From Coriobacteriia bacterium (GTDB taxonomy: Bacteria > Actinomycetota > Coriobacteriia > Anaerosomatales > JAUVQN01): 8,766 nt of DNA. Below are positions 1-5,656 of this stretch, in pieces. Position numbers and translations under genes: made by a program. The notes beneath the pieces are model-generated. The model did no database searches. It saw nothing but the letters and a program-made list of their open reading frames with translations, and had not been told where the DNA came from. The stretch's first letter is position 1; every line of letters begins with the position of its first letter. The DNA lies in NCBI GenBank assembly GCA_030598125.1, contig JAUVQN010000051.1, forward strand, positions 1 through 8,766, written 5' to 3'.

Positions 1-244
1 CCGGCAGGTCCTTGAAGACGGTCGGATGCCACAGCTCGCAGAACTCAGCTCGGGTGGGCCCGACGGCTACGAGATCGAGTTCGGAGAGGGCCTGCTGGCA
101 TGGGTTCGGCTCGACGAGCACGATCTCGATATCGTCCGCGTGCGACCGGCCCAGCTTCCGGCCGAGCGCCACCGCACACGTCGTACCCGCGTACCCGCCG
201 CCCACGATGACGACGCGCCGCGCTCCGTTCTCATATCCGCTCAA
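1..244 (-). CDS. FAD/NAD(P)-dependent oxidoreductase, N-terminal part (cut by window edge)
   Basis: The first 81 codons of a flavoprotein of the pyridine nucleotide-disulfide oxidoreductase / NDH-2-like superfamily. Near the N-terminus (residues 11-20) it has the dinucleotide-binding signature VVIVGGGYAG, which is the beta strand and Gly-rich turn of a Rossmann fold for FAD. At residues 40-46 it has IEIVLVE, the strand ending in the acidic residue that holds the FAD ribose. The substrate cannot be told because the rest lies outside the window. The start is TTG at 242-244. It is the only usable start between the in-frame TAA (plus-strand 287-289) and the FAD motif, and a GAGGGG Shine-Dalgarno sequence (plus-strand 254-259) lies 9 bases upstream. 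The gene is divergent from the glutaredoxin operon, with 114 bases between them. NDH-2, sulfide:quinone reductase or a related flavin reductase are all possible. Confidence 0.8.
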   Translation of the reverse strand, partial: MSGYENGARRVVIVGGGYAGTTCAVALGRKLGRSHADDIEIVLVEPNPCQQALSELDLVAVGPTRAEFCELWHPTVFKDLP

Positions 245-358
245 GAGTACGGTCCCCTCACCGGACTGCCGCTCGCCCGCCGCAGATTAACGCAGCCGAG
301 CCGTGGAATAAAGAACTAGCGGCACACGCGCCGCGCTGCCGATGATCTTGGAGGCCAC
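245..358. promoter_or_regulatory. Divergent intergenic region between oxidoreductase and glutaredoxin operon
   Basis: This 114-base gap must hold the promoters of both divergent transcripts. Its AT-richer core (about 285-317) contains TTAACG at 287-292 and TAAAGA at 309-314 with a 16-base spacer. This is a weak match to -35/-10 elements for the plus-strand glutaredoxin operon. I see no convincing operator repeat. The glutaredoxin ribosome binding site GGAGG is at 350-354, four bases before its ATG. Confidence 0.3.
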
Positions 359-604
359 ATGGACGTCACGCTCTACGCACTATCGACGTGTCCGTACTGT
401 CGCATGACGAAGAAGTTCCTCGACAAGAACGAGGTCGAGTACGAGCTGGTCGAGGTCGACCTGCTCGAGGGCGACGAGAAGACCGACGCGGTCGCCACGG
501 TCAAGGAGCTCAGCGGGGGCACGTCCTTCCCGGTCCTGAAGGCCGGCGATGAGATCGTCGTGGGCTTCAACAAGCCCAAGCTCAAGGCGCTGCTGGACCT
601 GTGA
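359..604 (+). CDS. Glutaredoxin (CPYC type)
   Basis: An 81-residue single-domain thioredoxin-fold protein, the usual size of a small glutaredoxin or NrdH-like redoxin. The dithiol active site CPYC is at residues 11-14, straight after the first strand. TSFPV at residues 55-59 carries the cis-proline (Pro58) that lines the active site, and VGF (68-70) matches the Gly-rich turn before the last helix. It should act in the cytosol as a thiol-disulfide carrier for targets such as ribonucleotide reductase or peroxidases. The start is ATG with GGAGG four bases upstream. Its TGA overlaps the GTG of the next gene (GTGA at 601-604), so the two are translationally coupled. That next gene is an FTR-like reductase, which suggests this redoxin is reduced by an iron-sulfur disulfide reductase rather than by glutathione. 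The coupling is seen in the sequence; the partnership is inferred. Confidence 0.93.
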   Translation: MDVTLYALSTCPYCRMTKKFLDKNEVEYELVEVDLLEGDEKTDAVATVKELSGGTSFPVLKAGDEIVVGFNKPKLKALLDL

Positions 605-1263
605 GCGCGGCTGACGAGCGTCCCGTGAGACGTAGGTTCGAAGACGGCACGACGATCGAGGACCTCAGGACCTACATGGCCCCGTTCGTCGCGACACTCG
701 GCTTCCGTTTCAACGACGACGAGGAGTTCGTCGAAGAGGTCCTGGAGAGCGAACTCGAGATACTGGACCGCGACGGCGATGTCTTCTGCCCCTGTCGCGT
801 GCGCACCGGCGATCCCAAAGAGGACGTCAAGATCGTCTGCCCGTGCATCCCCTTCTATCTGGACCAGTTCAGCGCCATGCGGAAGTGCTGGTGTGGCCTC
901 TTCGTGAGGATCGACGTCGAGGACGGCTCGAAGCTCCACGGCGTCATCGAGGTGCCGGAAGGACCCGTCGAGGTCCGCGTAGTGGCCGTCGAAGATCTCG
1001 CCGACGGGCAGGGCAGGGTCGTGACCGTCGGCAAGAAGAAGCTCGCGCTCTTCCGCGCGGATGGGGAGTTCTACTGTCTCGCCAACGTGTGCAAGCACTG
1101 GGGCGCGCCGCTCGGCGAAGGCTACCTCGACGGCTACTTCGCGATGTGCCCCTGGCACGGCTGGCGGTTCGACGTGCGCGACGGCACGACCGACCATCCC
1201 GATGCTGACGTCCGCGTGTACGAGGTGACCGTGCGGCACGGCGAGGTCTTCGTCACTGTGTAG
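601..1263 (+). CDS. Ferredoxin:thioredoxin reductase catalytic domain fused to Rieske [2Fe-2S] domain
   Basis: A 220-residue two-domain iron-sulfur protein. Residues about 15-105 resemble the catalytic (beta) subunit of ferredoxin:thioredoxin reductase. Six cysteines lie in three CxC pairs: Cys63-Pro-Cys65, Cys80-Pro-Cys82 and Cys96-Trp-Cys98. In the family these bind one [4Fe-4S] cluster and form the redox-active disulfide that reduces a thioredoxin-like partner. Residues about 122-220 form a Rieske domain of the NirD/ferredoxin type, with Cys164-Lys-His166 and Cys183-Pro-Trp-His186 as [2Fe-2S] ligands separated by 16 residues. No signal peptide or membrane helix is visible, so it is probably cytosolic. 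The start is GTG at 601, inside the stop of the glutaredoxin gene, with no strong own ribosome binding site. The third pair is CWC rather than the usual CHC, and its spacing differs from plant and cyanobacterial FTR. The likely role is ferredoxin- or Rieske-driven reduction of the upstream glutaredoxin (inferred). Confidence 0.9.
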   Translation: MSAADERPVRRRFEDGTTIEDLRTYMAPFVATLGFRFNDDEEFVEEVLESELEILDRDGDVFCPCRVRTGDPKEDVKIVCPCIPFYLDQFSAMRKCWCGLFVRIDVEDGSKLHGVIEVPEGPVEVRVVAVEDLADGQGRVVTVGKKKLALFRADGEFYCLANVCKHWGAPLGEGYLDGYFAMCPWHGWRFDVRDGTTDHPDADVRVYEVTVRHGEVFVTV

Positions 1264-1300
1264 CGGACGGCGCTGACGTCCTCTAGCCGACGCCCGTCCC
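1264..1300. terminator. Possible shared terminator hairpin between convergent genes
   Basis: The FTR-Rieske gene and the slipin gene converge with 19 bases between their stops. GGACGGCG at 1265-1272 can pair with CGCCCGTCC at 1291-1299, leaving one bulged base and an 18-base loop. The right arm lies in the last codons of the slipin gene. No T-run follows on either strand, so this is a weak candidate. Confidence 0.2.
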
Positions 1301-2266
1301 CGTGCCGCTCGCGTCTGTGCCCTCGTCGTCACCGAGCTCGAGCGTGTCGGCGATCGACGTCCCCGTGAACAGCTCGGCGATGCCACCGATCGAGCTCATG
1401 ATCCCGCTGACCTCCATCGGCAGGAAGACCTTGCTCGCGCGGCCGTTCGCGATCGCGACGAGCGATTCGAGATATCTGACGGCGATGAGGTCGTTGGTGG
1501 GGTCACCCTCGTGGATCGCGCCGAAGACGTTGATGATGGCTCGCGCCTCACCCTCGGCGACAGCGACGAGCTGGTACTTCTCCGCGTCGGCGACCTCCTT
1601 GATCGCCCGCGCCTGGCCCTCGGCCTCGAGGATGGCGGACTGCTTCTCTCCCTCCGCCCTGGTGACCGCCGCTTGCTTGTCGCCCTCCGCTACGAGGATG
1701 ATGGCGCGCCGGTCGCGCTCGGCCTTCATCTGCCGGTGCATCGCCTCGGTGACGTCGACAGGCGGCTCGATCCTCTGCAGCTCCACGCGGACCACGCGTA
1801 CACCCCACGTGTCCGTGGCGTCGTCGAGGATCTGCCTGAGCGCCGCGTTGATCTTCTCGCGGCTCGTCAGCGACTCGTCGAGCTGCATCTCGCCGATGAC
1901 GTTGCGCAGGTTCGTCTGCGCGAGCTTCGTGGCGGCGATGTAGAAGTTGGCCACGTTGTAGACGAGCTTCACGGGGTCAGTCGCCTCGTAGTAGCCGACG
2001 GCGTCCACGGTCACGACGACGGTGTCCTTCGTGATGACCTCCTGCGGCGGCACGTCCACGACGTTCTCGCGCATGTCCACCTTCGTCAGCTTGTCGACGA
2101 CGGGGACGATGAAGTGCAGGCCGGAGTCGAGGATGCGCTGGAACTTGCCGAACCGCTCGACCAGACCCTTCTGGTACGGGCGCACGATCTTGATGCCCGC
2201 GAGCGCCCACACGAACAGGAAGAAGAAAATCAGGAGCCCTAGCAGCGACAGTCCCAAGATCTCCAT
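1283..2266 (-). CDS. SPFH/stomatin-like (slipin) membrane protein
   Basis: A 327-residue member of the stomatin/prohibitin (SPFH/Band 7) family. One hydrophobic helix at residues 3-23 anchors it. GIKIVRPYQKGLVERFGKF follows at 24-42, the typical slipin opening in which the protein handles its own membrane-proximal SPFH domain. Other family signatures are GLHFIVPVVDK (49-59), the stretch around DVPPQEVITKD (71-81), and WGVRVVRVELQRI (154-166). A charged, repeat-rich helical part (about 170-245: AERDRRA, EAEGQARA, EGEARA) builds the oligomeric coiled coil. The C-terminus is a Gly/Thr-rich tail. These proteins form membrane microdomain scaffolds that often regulate partner proteases. The start at 2266 is chosen because the hydrophobic helix begins there and GAGGGGG lies a short distance upstream; the open frame reading on to 2842 is not protein-like and lies antiparallel over nfeD. 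It sits 26 bases after the NfeD stop, a common pairing. Confidence 0.93.
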   Translation of the reverse strand: MEILGLSLLGLLIFFFLFVWALAGIKIVRPYQKGLVERFGKFQRILDSGLHFIVPVVDKLTKVDMRENVVDVPPQEVITKDTVVVTVDAVGYYEATDPVKLVYNVANFYIAATKLAQTNLRNVIGEMQLDESLTSREKINAALRQILDDATDTWGVRVVRVELQRIEPPVDVTEAMHRQMKAERDRRAIILVAEGDKQAAVTRAEGEKQSAILEAEGQARAIKEVADAEKYQLVAVAEGEARAIINVFGAIHEGDPTNDLIAVRYLESLVAIANGRASKVFLPMEVSGIMSSIGGIAELFTGTSIADTLELGDDEGTDASGTGTGVG

Positions 2267-2292
2267 CTCGAAGCGTCCCCCTCGTTCTCGTC

Positions 2293-2757
2293 CTACTCGG
2301 TGCCCTGATCCTCGACGGGTCGCACGATCACGCGCGGGCCCTCGACCTTGTCCACGACGACCTTCGTGCCGGGAGACAGCGGCTTCCTCTCCTCGGTCTC
2401 GGCGCGCCACTCCTCGGTGCCGATCATGGCCATCCCGACCGAGGTGTCGGGGTTCTGCGGCTGGATCATGACGCCGGACTTGCCCAGCAGTCGGTCGCCT
2501 GCGACCCGTTCGGGCGGCTCGTGGGTGATCCTTTCGGCGAAGCGCCTGAGGAGGACGAGCGCGACGCCGGAGACGACGATGAACGCGCCCCACTGCCAGA
2601 CGACCGCGTACGCTCCGCCGACGTCGAAGAACGCGAGGACCGCCGCCACGCCGGCCCCGATCCCGAACGGCAGCATGAAGAAGCCGGCCGTGAAGATCTC
2701 GAGCACGATGAGGATGACGGCGAGTATCGCCCAGAACCAGAACCAGAGCTCGGGCAC
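2293..2757 (-). CDS. NfeD family membrane protein (short form)
   Basis: A 154-residue short NfeD (no protease domain). The hydrophobic N-terminal half holds about three to four transmembrane helices, starting with PELWFWFWAILAVILIVLE and including the segments around AVLAFF and FIVVSGVALVLLRRF. The C-terminal 65 residues match the NfeD OB-fold: LLGKSGVMIQP, then GTEEWRAETEE, then LSPGTKVVVDKVEGPRVIV. NfeD proteins are membrane partners of SPFH slipins, and the slipin gene follows directly in the same direction. I place the start at GTG 2755-2757 because a perfect AGGAGG (plus-strand 2767-2772) lies 9 bases upstream and the protein then begins at the first helix. A longer form from GTG 2821-2823 would add 22 hydrophilic residues and has no visible ribosome binding site. 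Confidence 0.88.
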   Translation of the reverse strand: MPELWFWFWAILAVILIVLEIFTAGFFMLPFGIGAGVAAVLAFFDVGGAYAVVWQWGAFIVVSGVALVLLRRFAERITHEPPERVAGDRLLGKSGVMIQPQNPDTSVGMAMIGTEEWRAETEERKPLSPGTKVVVDKVEGPRVIVRPVEDQGTE

Positions 2758-2866
2758 GCGGACCAGCCTCCTGTCGAGCTGACGGGCACCTTCGGCGCTC
2801 CCCGGCGCCGGGGTCGTGCCCACAGTATGTACCGGGCCCCACGGTGCGCCTAGTCAGTCGCCCCGC
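2758..2866. other. Intergenic region with nested palindromes upstream of nfeD
   Basis: This 109-base gap separates the aminohydrolase stop from the NfeD start. It holds a perfect 14-base palindrome CCCCGGCGCCGGGG at 2800-2813. That palindrome sits inside a second inverted repeat, GGGCAC at 2784-2789 and GTGCCC at 2816-2821. No T-run follows it on the minus strand, so it is not a standard intrinsic terminator. It could still act as a transcript-end hairpin, an attenuator or a protein-binding site. The only AT-richer piece, AGTATGTA at 2824-2831, may contain a -10 element for nfeD read on the minus strand, but no good -35 is visible. Confidence 0.35.
2767..2772 (-). promoter_or_regulatory. Shine-Dalgarno site that decides the NfeD start
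   Basis: AGGAGG on the minus strand, nine bases before GTG 2755-2757. It supports the 154-residue form of NfeD over a longer form from 2823. Confidence 0.75.
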
Positions 2867-4183
2867 CTACCGCCCGCTGTCTTCGCCGGCCCGCTCGAGG
2901 GCGAGCAGGGCCTTCTCCCGCACGCTCGACGCTTCGCGCTCGATCGCACCCGTGTCGAGCGCCGCGCTGCCGTGGCGGATACGCCACTCGCCACCGCTCA
3001 TCACGGCCTCCACTGCGCTCGTGCCCGCCGTCTCGACGAGCGCCTCCTCGGGCCGTTCGGTCGGGCCGATGCGCACGGCCGCCAGGTCGGCGCGCAAGCC
3101 CTGCTCGAGGCGGCCTCGGTCATCGTCGAGGCCGAGGACGCCGGCGCCGCCGCTCGTGACGAGGGCCAGCACGCTCGCCGCCGTGAGTCCGGAGTGGAGT
3201 CGCATCAGCGCGCGGGCCTCTTCGAAGAGATCGAGGTCCTCGTTGCTCGCGGCAGAGTCGGTCCCCAGCGCGAGCGCGACGCCGGCCTCCTCGAGCTGGT
3301 CCATGGGCGCTACCCCTACCTTGAGGAAGTCGTTCGACCGAGGACAGAGCACGACGGCCGTGTGCCGTCTGGCCAGCGTCGCGATGTCCTCCGCGTCGAG
3401 TCTGACGCCGTGCACCGCGATCGCGTGGTCGAGCACGCCGAGGCGATCGAGGTAGGCGACGGTGCTGGAGTGCGGCGTGACGAAGTCGTCCGCCAGCCGG
3501 GTCGCCAGCCGGCGCAAGGGCCCTTCGCCTCGATGGACGAGATCGTCCTCGGCCTGGGACTCGGCCACGTGCATGCAGAAGGGGACGGCGCGCTCGTCGG
3601 CGACGCGGCGAGCCGCCCGGATGAGCTCCGGTCCCGAGCTGTACACCGCGTGCGGGCTGATCCCGGGAGTCGCGTCGGGAGGCGTGGCGCCCGGGTGCGG
3701 GAAGCCGGCGTCTTCGAGATATGCGTCGAGTTCGGAGGCCCTGAGGCCCAGAACCTCCCAGAAGAAGACCCCGCCGAGACCGAGTCCTTCCGCCGCTCTC
3801 ATCGAGACGGCCCCGTACGCGATGTCCCCTACAGTCGTGACGCCGCAGGCGAGGGAGCGAGCCGCGCCGAGGCGTGCCGAGGCTTCGATGTCGGAAGGCT
3901 GGAGTGCGCGGATCCCGCCGGCCAGACGACCCAGCCAGGCGGTGAACTCGTCGGGCCCGAGCAGGCCGCCGAAAGCCGTGAGCGCGAGGTGGGTGTGTGC
4001 GTTGACGAGCCCGGGCATGAGCGCACAGCCGTCGAAGTCCGAGCGCTCGACGGACACCGCCTCGCGCTCCAGCTCGATCGCCGGTCCGACGCGCGCGATG
4101 CGCTCGCCGTCCACCAGTACCGCGCCGCGCCGCATGGGCGGGCCTGAGATCGGCAGCACCCAGTCGGCGGTCACGAGCCGCAT
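2867..4183 (-). CDS. mqnX: Amidohydrolase-superfamily aminohydrolase, probable aminodeoxyfutalosine deaminase
   Basis: A 438-residue member of the MtaD/SsnA/TrzN branch of the amidohydrolase superfamily. A beta-sandwich strand precedes the TIM barrel: residues 20-33 and the metal motif NAHTHLAL at 61-68 (His63, His65). Other expected active-site residues are visible: SPHAVYSS (His178), MHVAES (His205 and the proton-shuttling Glu208), AVHG (His258) and GTDSA (Asp309). Family members deaminate purine nucleosides or S-adenosyl compounds with one divalent metal. In the futalosine pathway such an enzyme (MqnX) turns 6-amino-6-deoxyfutalosine into futalosine. Beside mqnC, mqnA and mqnE this is the favoured reading. 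Methylthioadenosine or S-adenosylhomocysteine deaminase is the main alternative. The start ATG at 4181-4183 follows the nucleosidase TGA by one base, so the two are coupled. The substrate cannot be proven from sequence alone. Confidence 0.78.
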   Translation of the reverse strand: MRLVTADWVLPISGPPMRRGAVLVDGERIARVGPAIELEREAVSVERSDFDGCALMPGLVNAHTHLALTAFGGLLGPDEFTAWLGRLAGGIRALQPSDIEASARLGAARSLACGVTTVGDIAYGAVSMRAAEGLGLGGVFFWEVLGLRASELDAYLEDAGFPHPGATPPDATPGISPHAVYSSGPELIRAARRVADERAVPFCMHVAESQAEDDLVHRGEGPLRRLATRLADDFVTPHSSTVAYLDRLGVLDHAIAVHGVRLDAEDIATLARRHTAVVLCPRSNDFLKVGVAPMDQLEEAGVALALGTDSAASNEDLDLFEEARALMRLHSGLTAASVLALVTSGGAGVLGLDDDRGRLEQGLRADLAAVRIGPTERPEEALVETAGTSAVEAVMSGGEWRIRHGSAALDTGAIEREASSVREKALLALERAGEDSGR

Positions 4184-4184
4184 G

Positions 4185-5033
4185 TCACGACCTGTCGTCG
4201 GGGATGTCGAGGAGGGACGGCTCCCGCAACGCACCGCACCCGCACGGGGCGGCGAGGTCGGTCTCGCTCAGCACGTCGAGTACACAGCGGGACATCCTCT
4301 CCGACTCGTCGAAGAAGATGTCCGTGAGCTCTCCGTGCTCCCACTCCTTCACGACGCCCTCGGCGTAGTTCACGACGAGGTAGATGCCCGCGTAGCAGGC
4401 GCCGATGTCGCGGGCGAGGAAGACCTCGGGCGCGAAGGACTGCCCGACCACGTCCGCGCCGGTGCGAGCGATGTGCTCGACCTCGGCGACCGATTCGAAG
4501 CGGGGACCGTCCGTCACCGCGTACACGCCTCGTCCGAAGACGCGCGGGAAGGCCGCGGCCGCCGTCTCGAGGAGCCCGTCGCGCAGCACCGGGCAGACGG
4601 GATCGCGCATGATGAGCAGGTGGTCGCCACGCACGTAGATGTCCTGTCGCGCCGAGAGATCGAGGAAGTCGTCGGGGACGATCACGTCGCGGGGGTCGAG
4701 CAGGCGATTCACGCTGCCGACGCCGCCGTCGGCGAGCACCTTCCGCACGCCGGCCCGATGGAGGACCCAGAAGACCTGCAGGCTCGCGTCCGCGCGACGC
4801 ACGCCGCGACGCCAGCCGTGCATCCGCACCGCGAGCGCCTCCCGCGGTCCGTGCGGCCCGTCGATCCGGAAGTGCGTGAAGAGGGGGGAGGGGCCGAACG
4901 GCGTGTCCCACTCGAGCCCTTCGGCGAGTACTTCGACGCGATCGTCTTCGAGGCCCGCCGGGAACTCGAAGGAGAGCGTGCCGCTCCCGCCACACACCCC
5001 GAAGTCGGCCTGAGGGATGTTCTGCTCCGTCAT
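4185..5033 (-). CDS. MTAP/MTIP-family purine nucleoside phosphorylase or nucleosidase (candidate futalosine-cleaving enzyme)
   Basis: A 282-residue class II purine nucleoside phosphorylase fold of the methylthioadenosine phosphorylase family. Residues 15-18 are the phosphate-loop GGSG; VGSVNRLLDPRDVIVPDDF (105-123) and TDGPRFES (174-181) match the core of the family; GADVVGQSFAPEVFLARDIG (192-211) matches the ribose-binding helix. A CxC pair near the C-terminus (Cys264, Cys266) recalls archaeal MTAPII. The base pocket is unusual. Where MTA phosphorylases carry TDYD with the Asp that reads adenine, this protein has VVNYAEG (220-226) with Asn222, as in 6-oxopurine enzymes such as methylthioinosine phosphorylase. 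The usual Met beside the ribose is Gln198, and the RHG phosphate motif is altered to RMHGW (70-74). It should act on an inosine-like nucleoside: futalosine, methylthioinosine or both. The ATG start has a perfect AAGGAGGT (plus-strand 5039-5046) five bases upstream. Confidence 0.85.
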   Translation of the reverse strand: MTEQNIPQADFGVCGGSGTLSFEFPAGLEDDRVEVLAEGLEWDTPFGPSPLFTHFRIDGPHGPREALAVRMHGWRRGVRRADASLQVFWVLHRAGVRKVLADGGVGSVNRLLDPRDVIVPDDFLDLSARQDIYVRGDHLLIMRDPVCPVLRDGLLETAAAAFPRVFGRGVYAVTDGPRFESVAEVEHIARTGADVVGQSFAPEVFLARDIGACYAGIYLVVNYAEGVVKEWEHGELTDIFFDESERMSRCVLDVLSETDLAAPCGCGALREPSLLDIPDDRS

Positions 5034-5098
5034 TGGGTACCTCCTTCTTCGAGAGCGTACCCGATTCGAGAGCACGCCCGACCGAGGGGGCGGTACCC
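5034..5098. promoter_or_regulatory. Divergent intergenic region with symmetric repeats
   Basis: The 65 bases between the nucleosidase (minus) and GNAT (plus) start codons must serve both transcripts. The perfect Shine-Dalgarno sequence of the nucleosidase is at 5039-5046 and a GAGGGGG for the GNAT gene is at 5084-5090. GGGTACC at 5035-5041 and its inverse GGTACCC at 5092-5098 stand just in front of the two starts. GTACCC also appears at 5057-5062. TTCGAGAGC occurs twice, at 5048-5056 and 5065-5073, 17 bases apart. On the minus strand TACGCT (plus 5054-5059) could be a -10 element, but no -35 is convincing. Confidence 0.35.
5039..5046 (-). promoter_or_regulatory. Perfect Shine-Dalgarno site of the nucleosidase gene
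   Basis: Read on the minus strand this is AAGGAGGT, fully complementary to the 16S rRNA tail, five bases before the ATG. It fixes the nucleosidase start and implies strong translation of the nucleosidase-deaminase pair. Confidence 0.85.
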
Positions 5099-5640
5099 GT
5101 GAGCCCGACCGAGCGGAGAGAAGCGACGGCGGACGCGCGGTCGGCAGGCGCCGGCTGGAAGCTGCGCGTGCTCAGGCCGGAGGATGGGGGGAGCTCCAGG
5201 CCCTCTTCGAGCGATGTCCGGACTACTTCGAGAGCGTACAGGGTGCTCCTCCGGGTACGTCCGAAGCGCAGAGCGCGTTCAGCGCGCTGCCGGACGGCGC
5301 GACGTACGAGGAGAAGGACCCCCTCGGTCTGTTCTCCGACGGCGAACGGCTCGTCGGGGTCGTCGACGCGGTCCGCGGCTGGCCGGACGCGGGTACCGTG
5401 ATGCGGGGGATGCTGCTCCTCGACCCGGCGTCGCGTGGGACCGGCATCGGTTCCGAGGTGCTCGGGTCGCTCTTGCGGCTCTGGAGGGCACGGGGTTTCG
5501 CGTGCGTCAGGGTCGGCGTCGCCGCGGGCTGCGAGCGGGCGCTCGGCTTCTGGCGTTCCCGCGGGTTCGCGGAGTCGGAGCGCGTCGAGCGGGCGCGCAC
5601 CGCCGGCGGCGAGATCGTCGTGTTGACGCGGGAGCTGTAG
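5099..5640 (+). CDS. GNAT family N-acetyltransferase, reading frame broken at a G6 run
   Basis: About 180 residues if the frame is restored. Acetyl-CoA binding shows in LLLDPASRGTGIGSEVLG (motif A with RGTGIG), followed by a helix and a strand, then ALGFWRSRGF. The subfamily pattern is clear: ALFERCPDYFESVQGAPPG near the start, and LVGVVDAVRGWPDAGT in the middle. The first strand, WKLRVLRPEDGG, lies in a different frame from ELQALFERC. The switch falls exactly at six G at 5186-5191. One extra G, or a -1 slip on GGG GGG, rejoins the protein with no residue lost. In the upstream frame GTG 5099-5101 is a good start, 8 bases after GAGGGGG. The downstream frame is open back to 5017 but that extension is not protein-like. 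The substrate is unknown. The gene is divergent from the nucleosidase and converges on mqnC, so it separates two otherwise co-directional Mqn-related transcripts. Confidence 0.75.
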
Positions 5641-5656
5641 TCCGACGGACCGCTAC
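5637..5656. other. Small inverted repeat built from two converging stop codons
   Basis: The GNAT TAG (5638-5640) and the mqnC stop (plus-strand CTA 5653-5655) are only 12 bases apart. GTAG at 5637-5640 is complementary to CTAC at 5653-5656, and GTCCG at 5640-5644 to CGGAC at 5646-5650. The stem would need a one-base loop and has no T-run, so it is a poor terminator and may be accidental. Confidence 0.15.

Noticed and set aside
2267..2842. N-terminal extension of the slipin open frame up to 2842
   Set aside because: The extension overlaps nfeD on the same strand in another frame, is Arg-rich and lacks motifs; the real slipin begins with its membrane helix at 2266.
2816..4147. Long open frame on the plus strand, 443 codons
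   Set aside because: It lies antisense to the deaminase, whose metal-binding motifs are unmistakable. The translation is Arg/Gly/Ala-rich without domain features, as expected for the shadow frame of a high-GC gene.
3462..5102. Long open frame on the plus strand, 546 codons
   Set aside because: Antisense to the deaminase and nucleosidase genes; low-complexity composition and no recognisable motif.
5047..5239. 14-base exact repeat CTTCGAGAGCGTAC at 5047-5060 and 5226-5239
   Set aside because: The second copy encodes the conserved YFESV of the GNAT protein. One such match is expected by chance in a GC-rich window of this size, and related strings occur elsewhere (near 7706).
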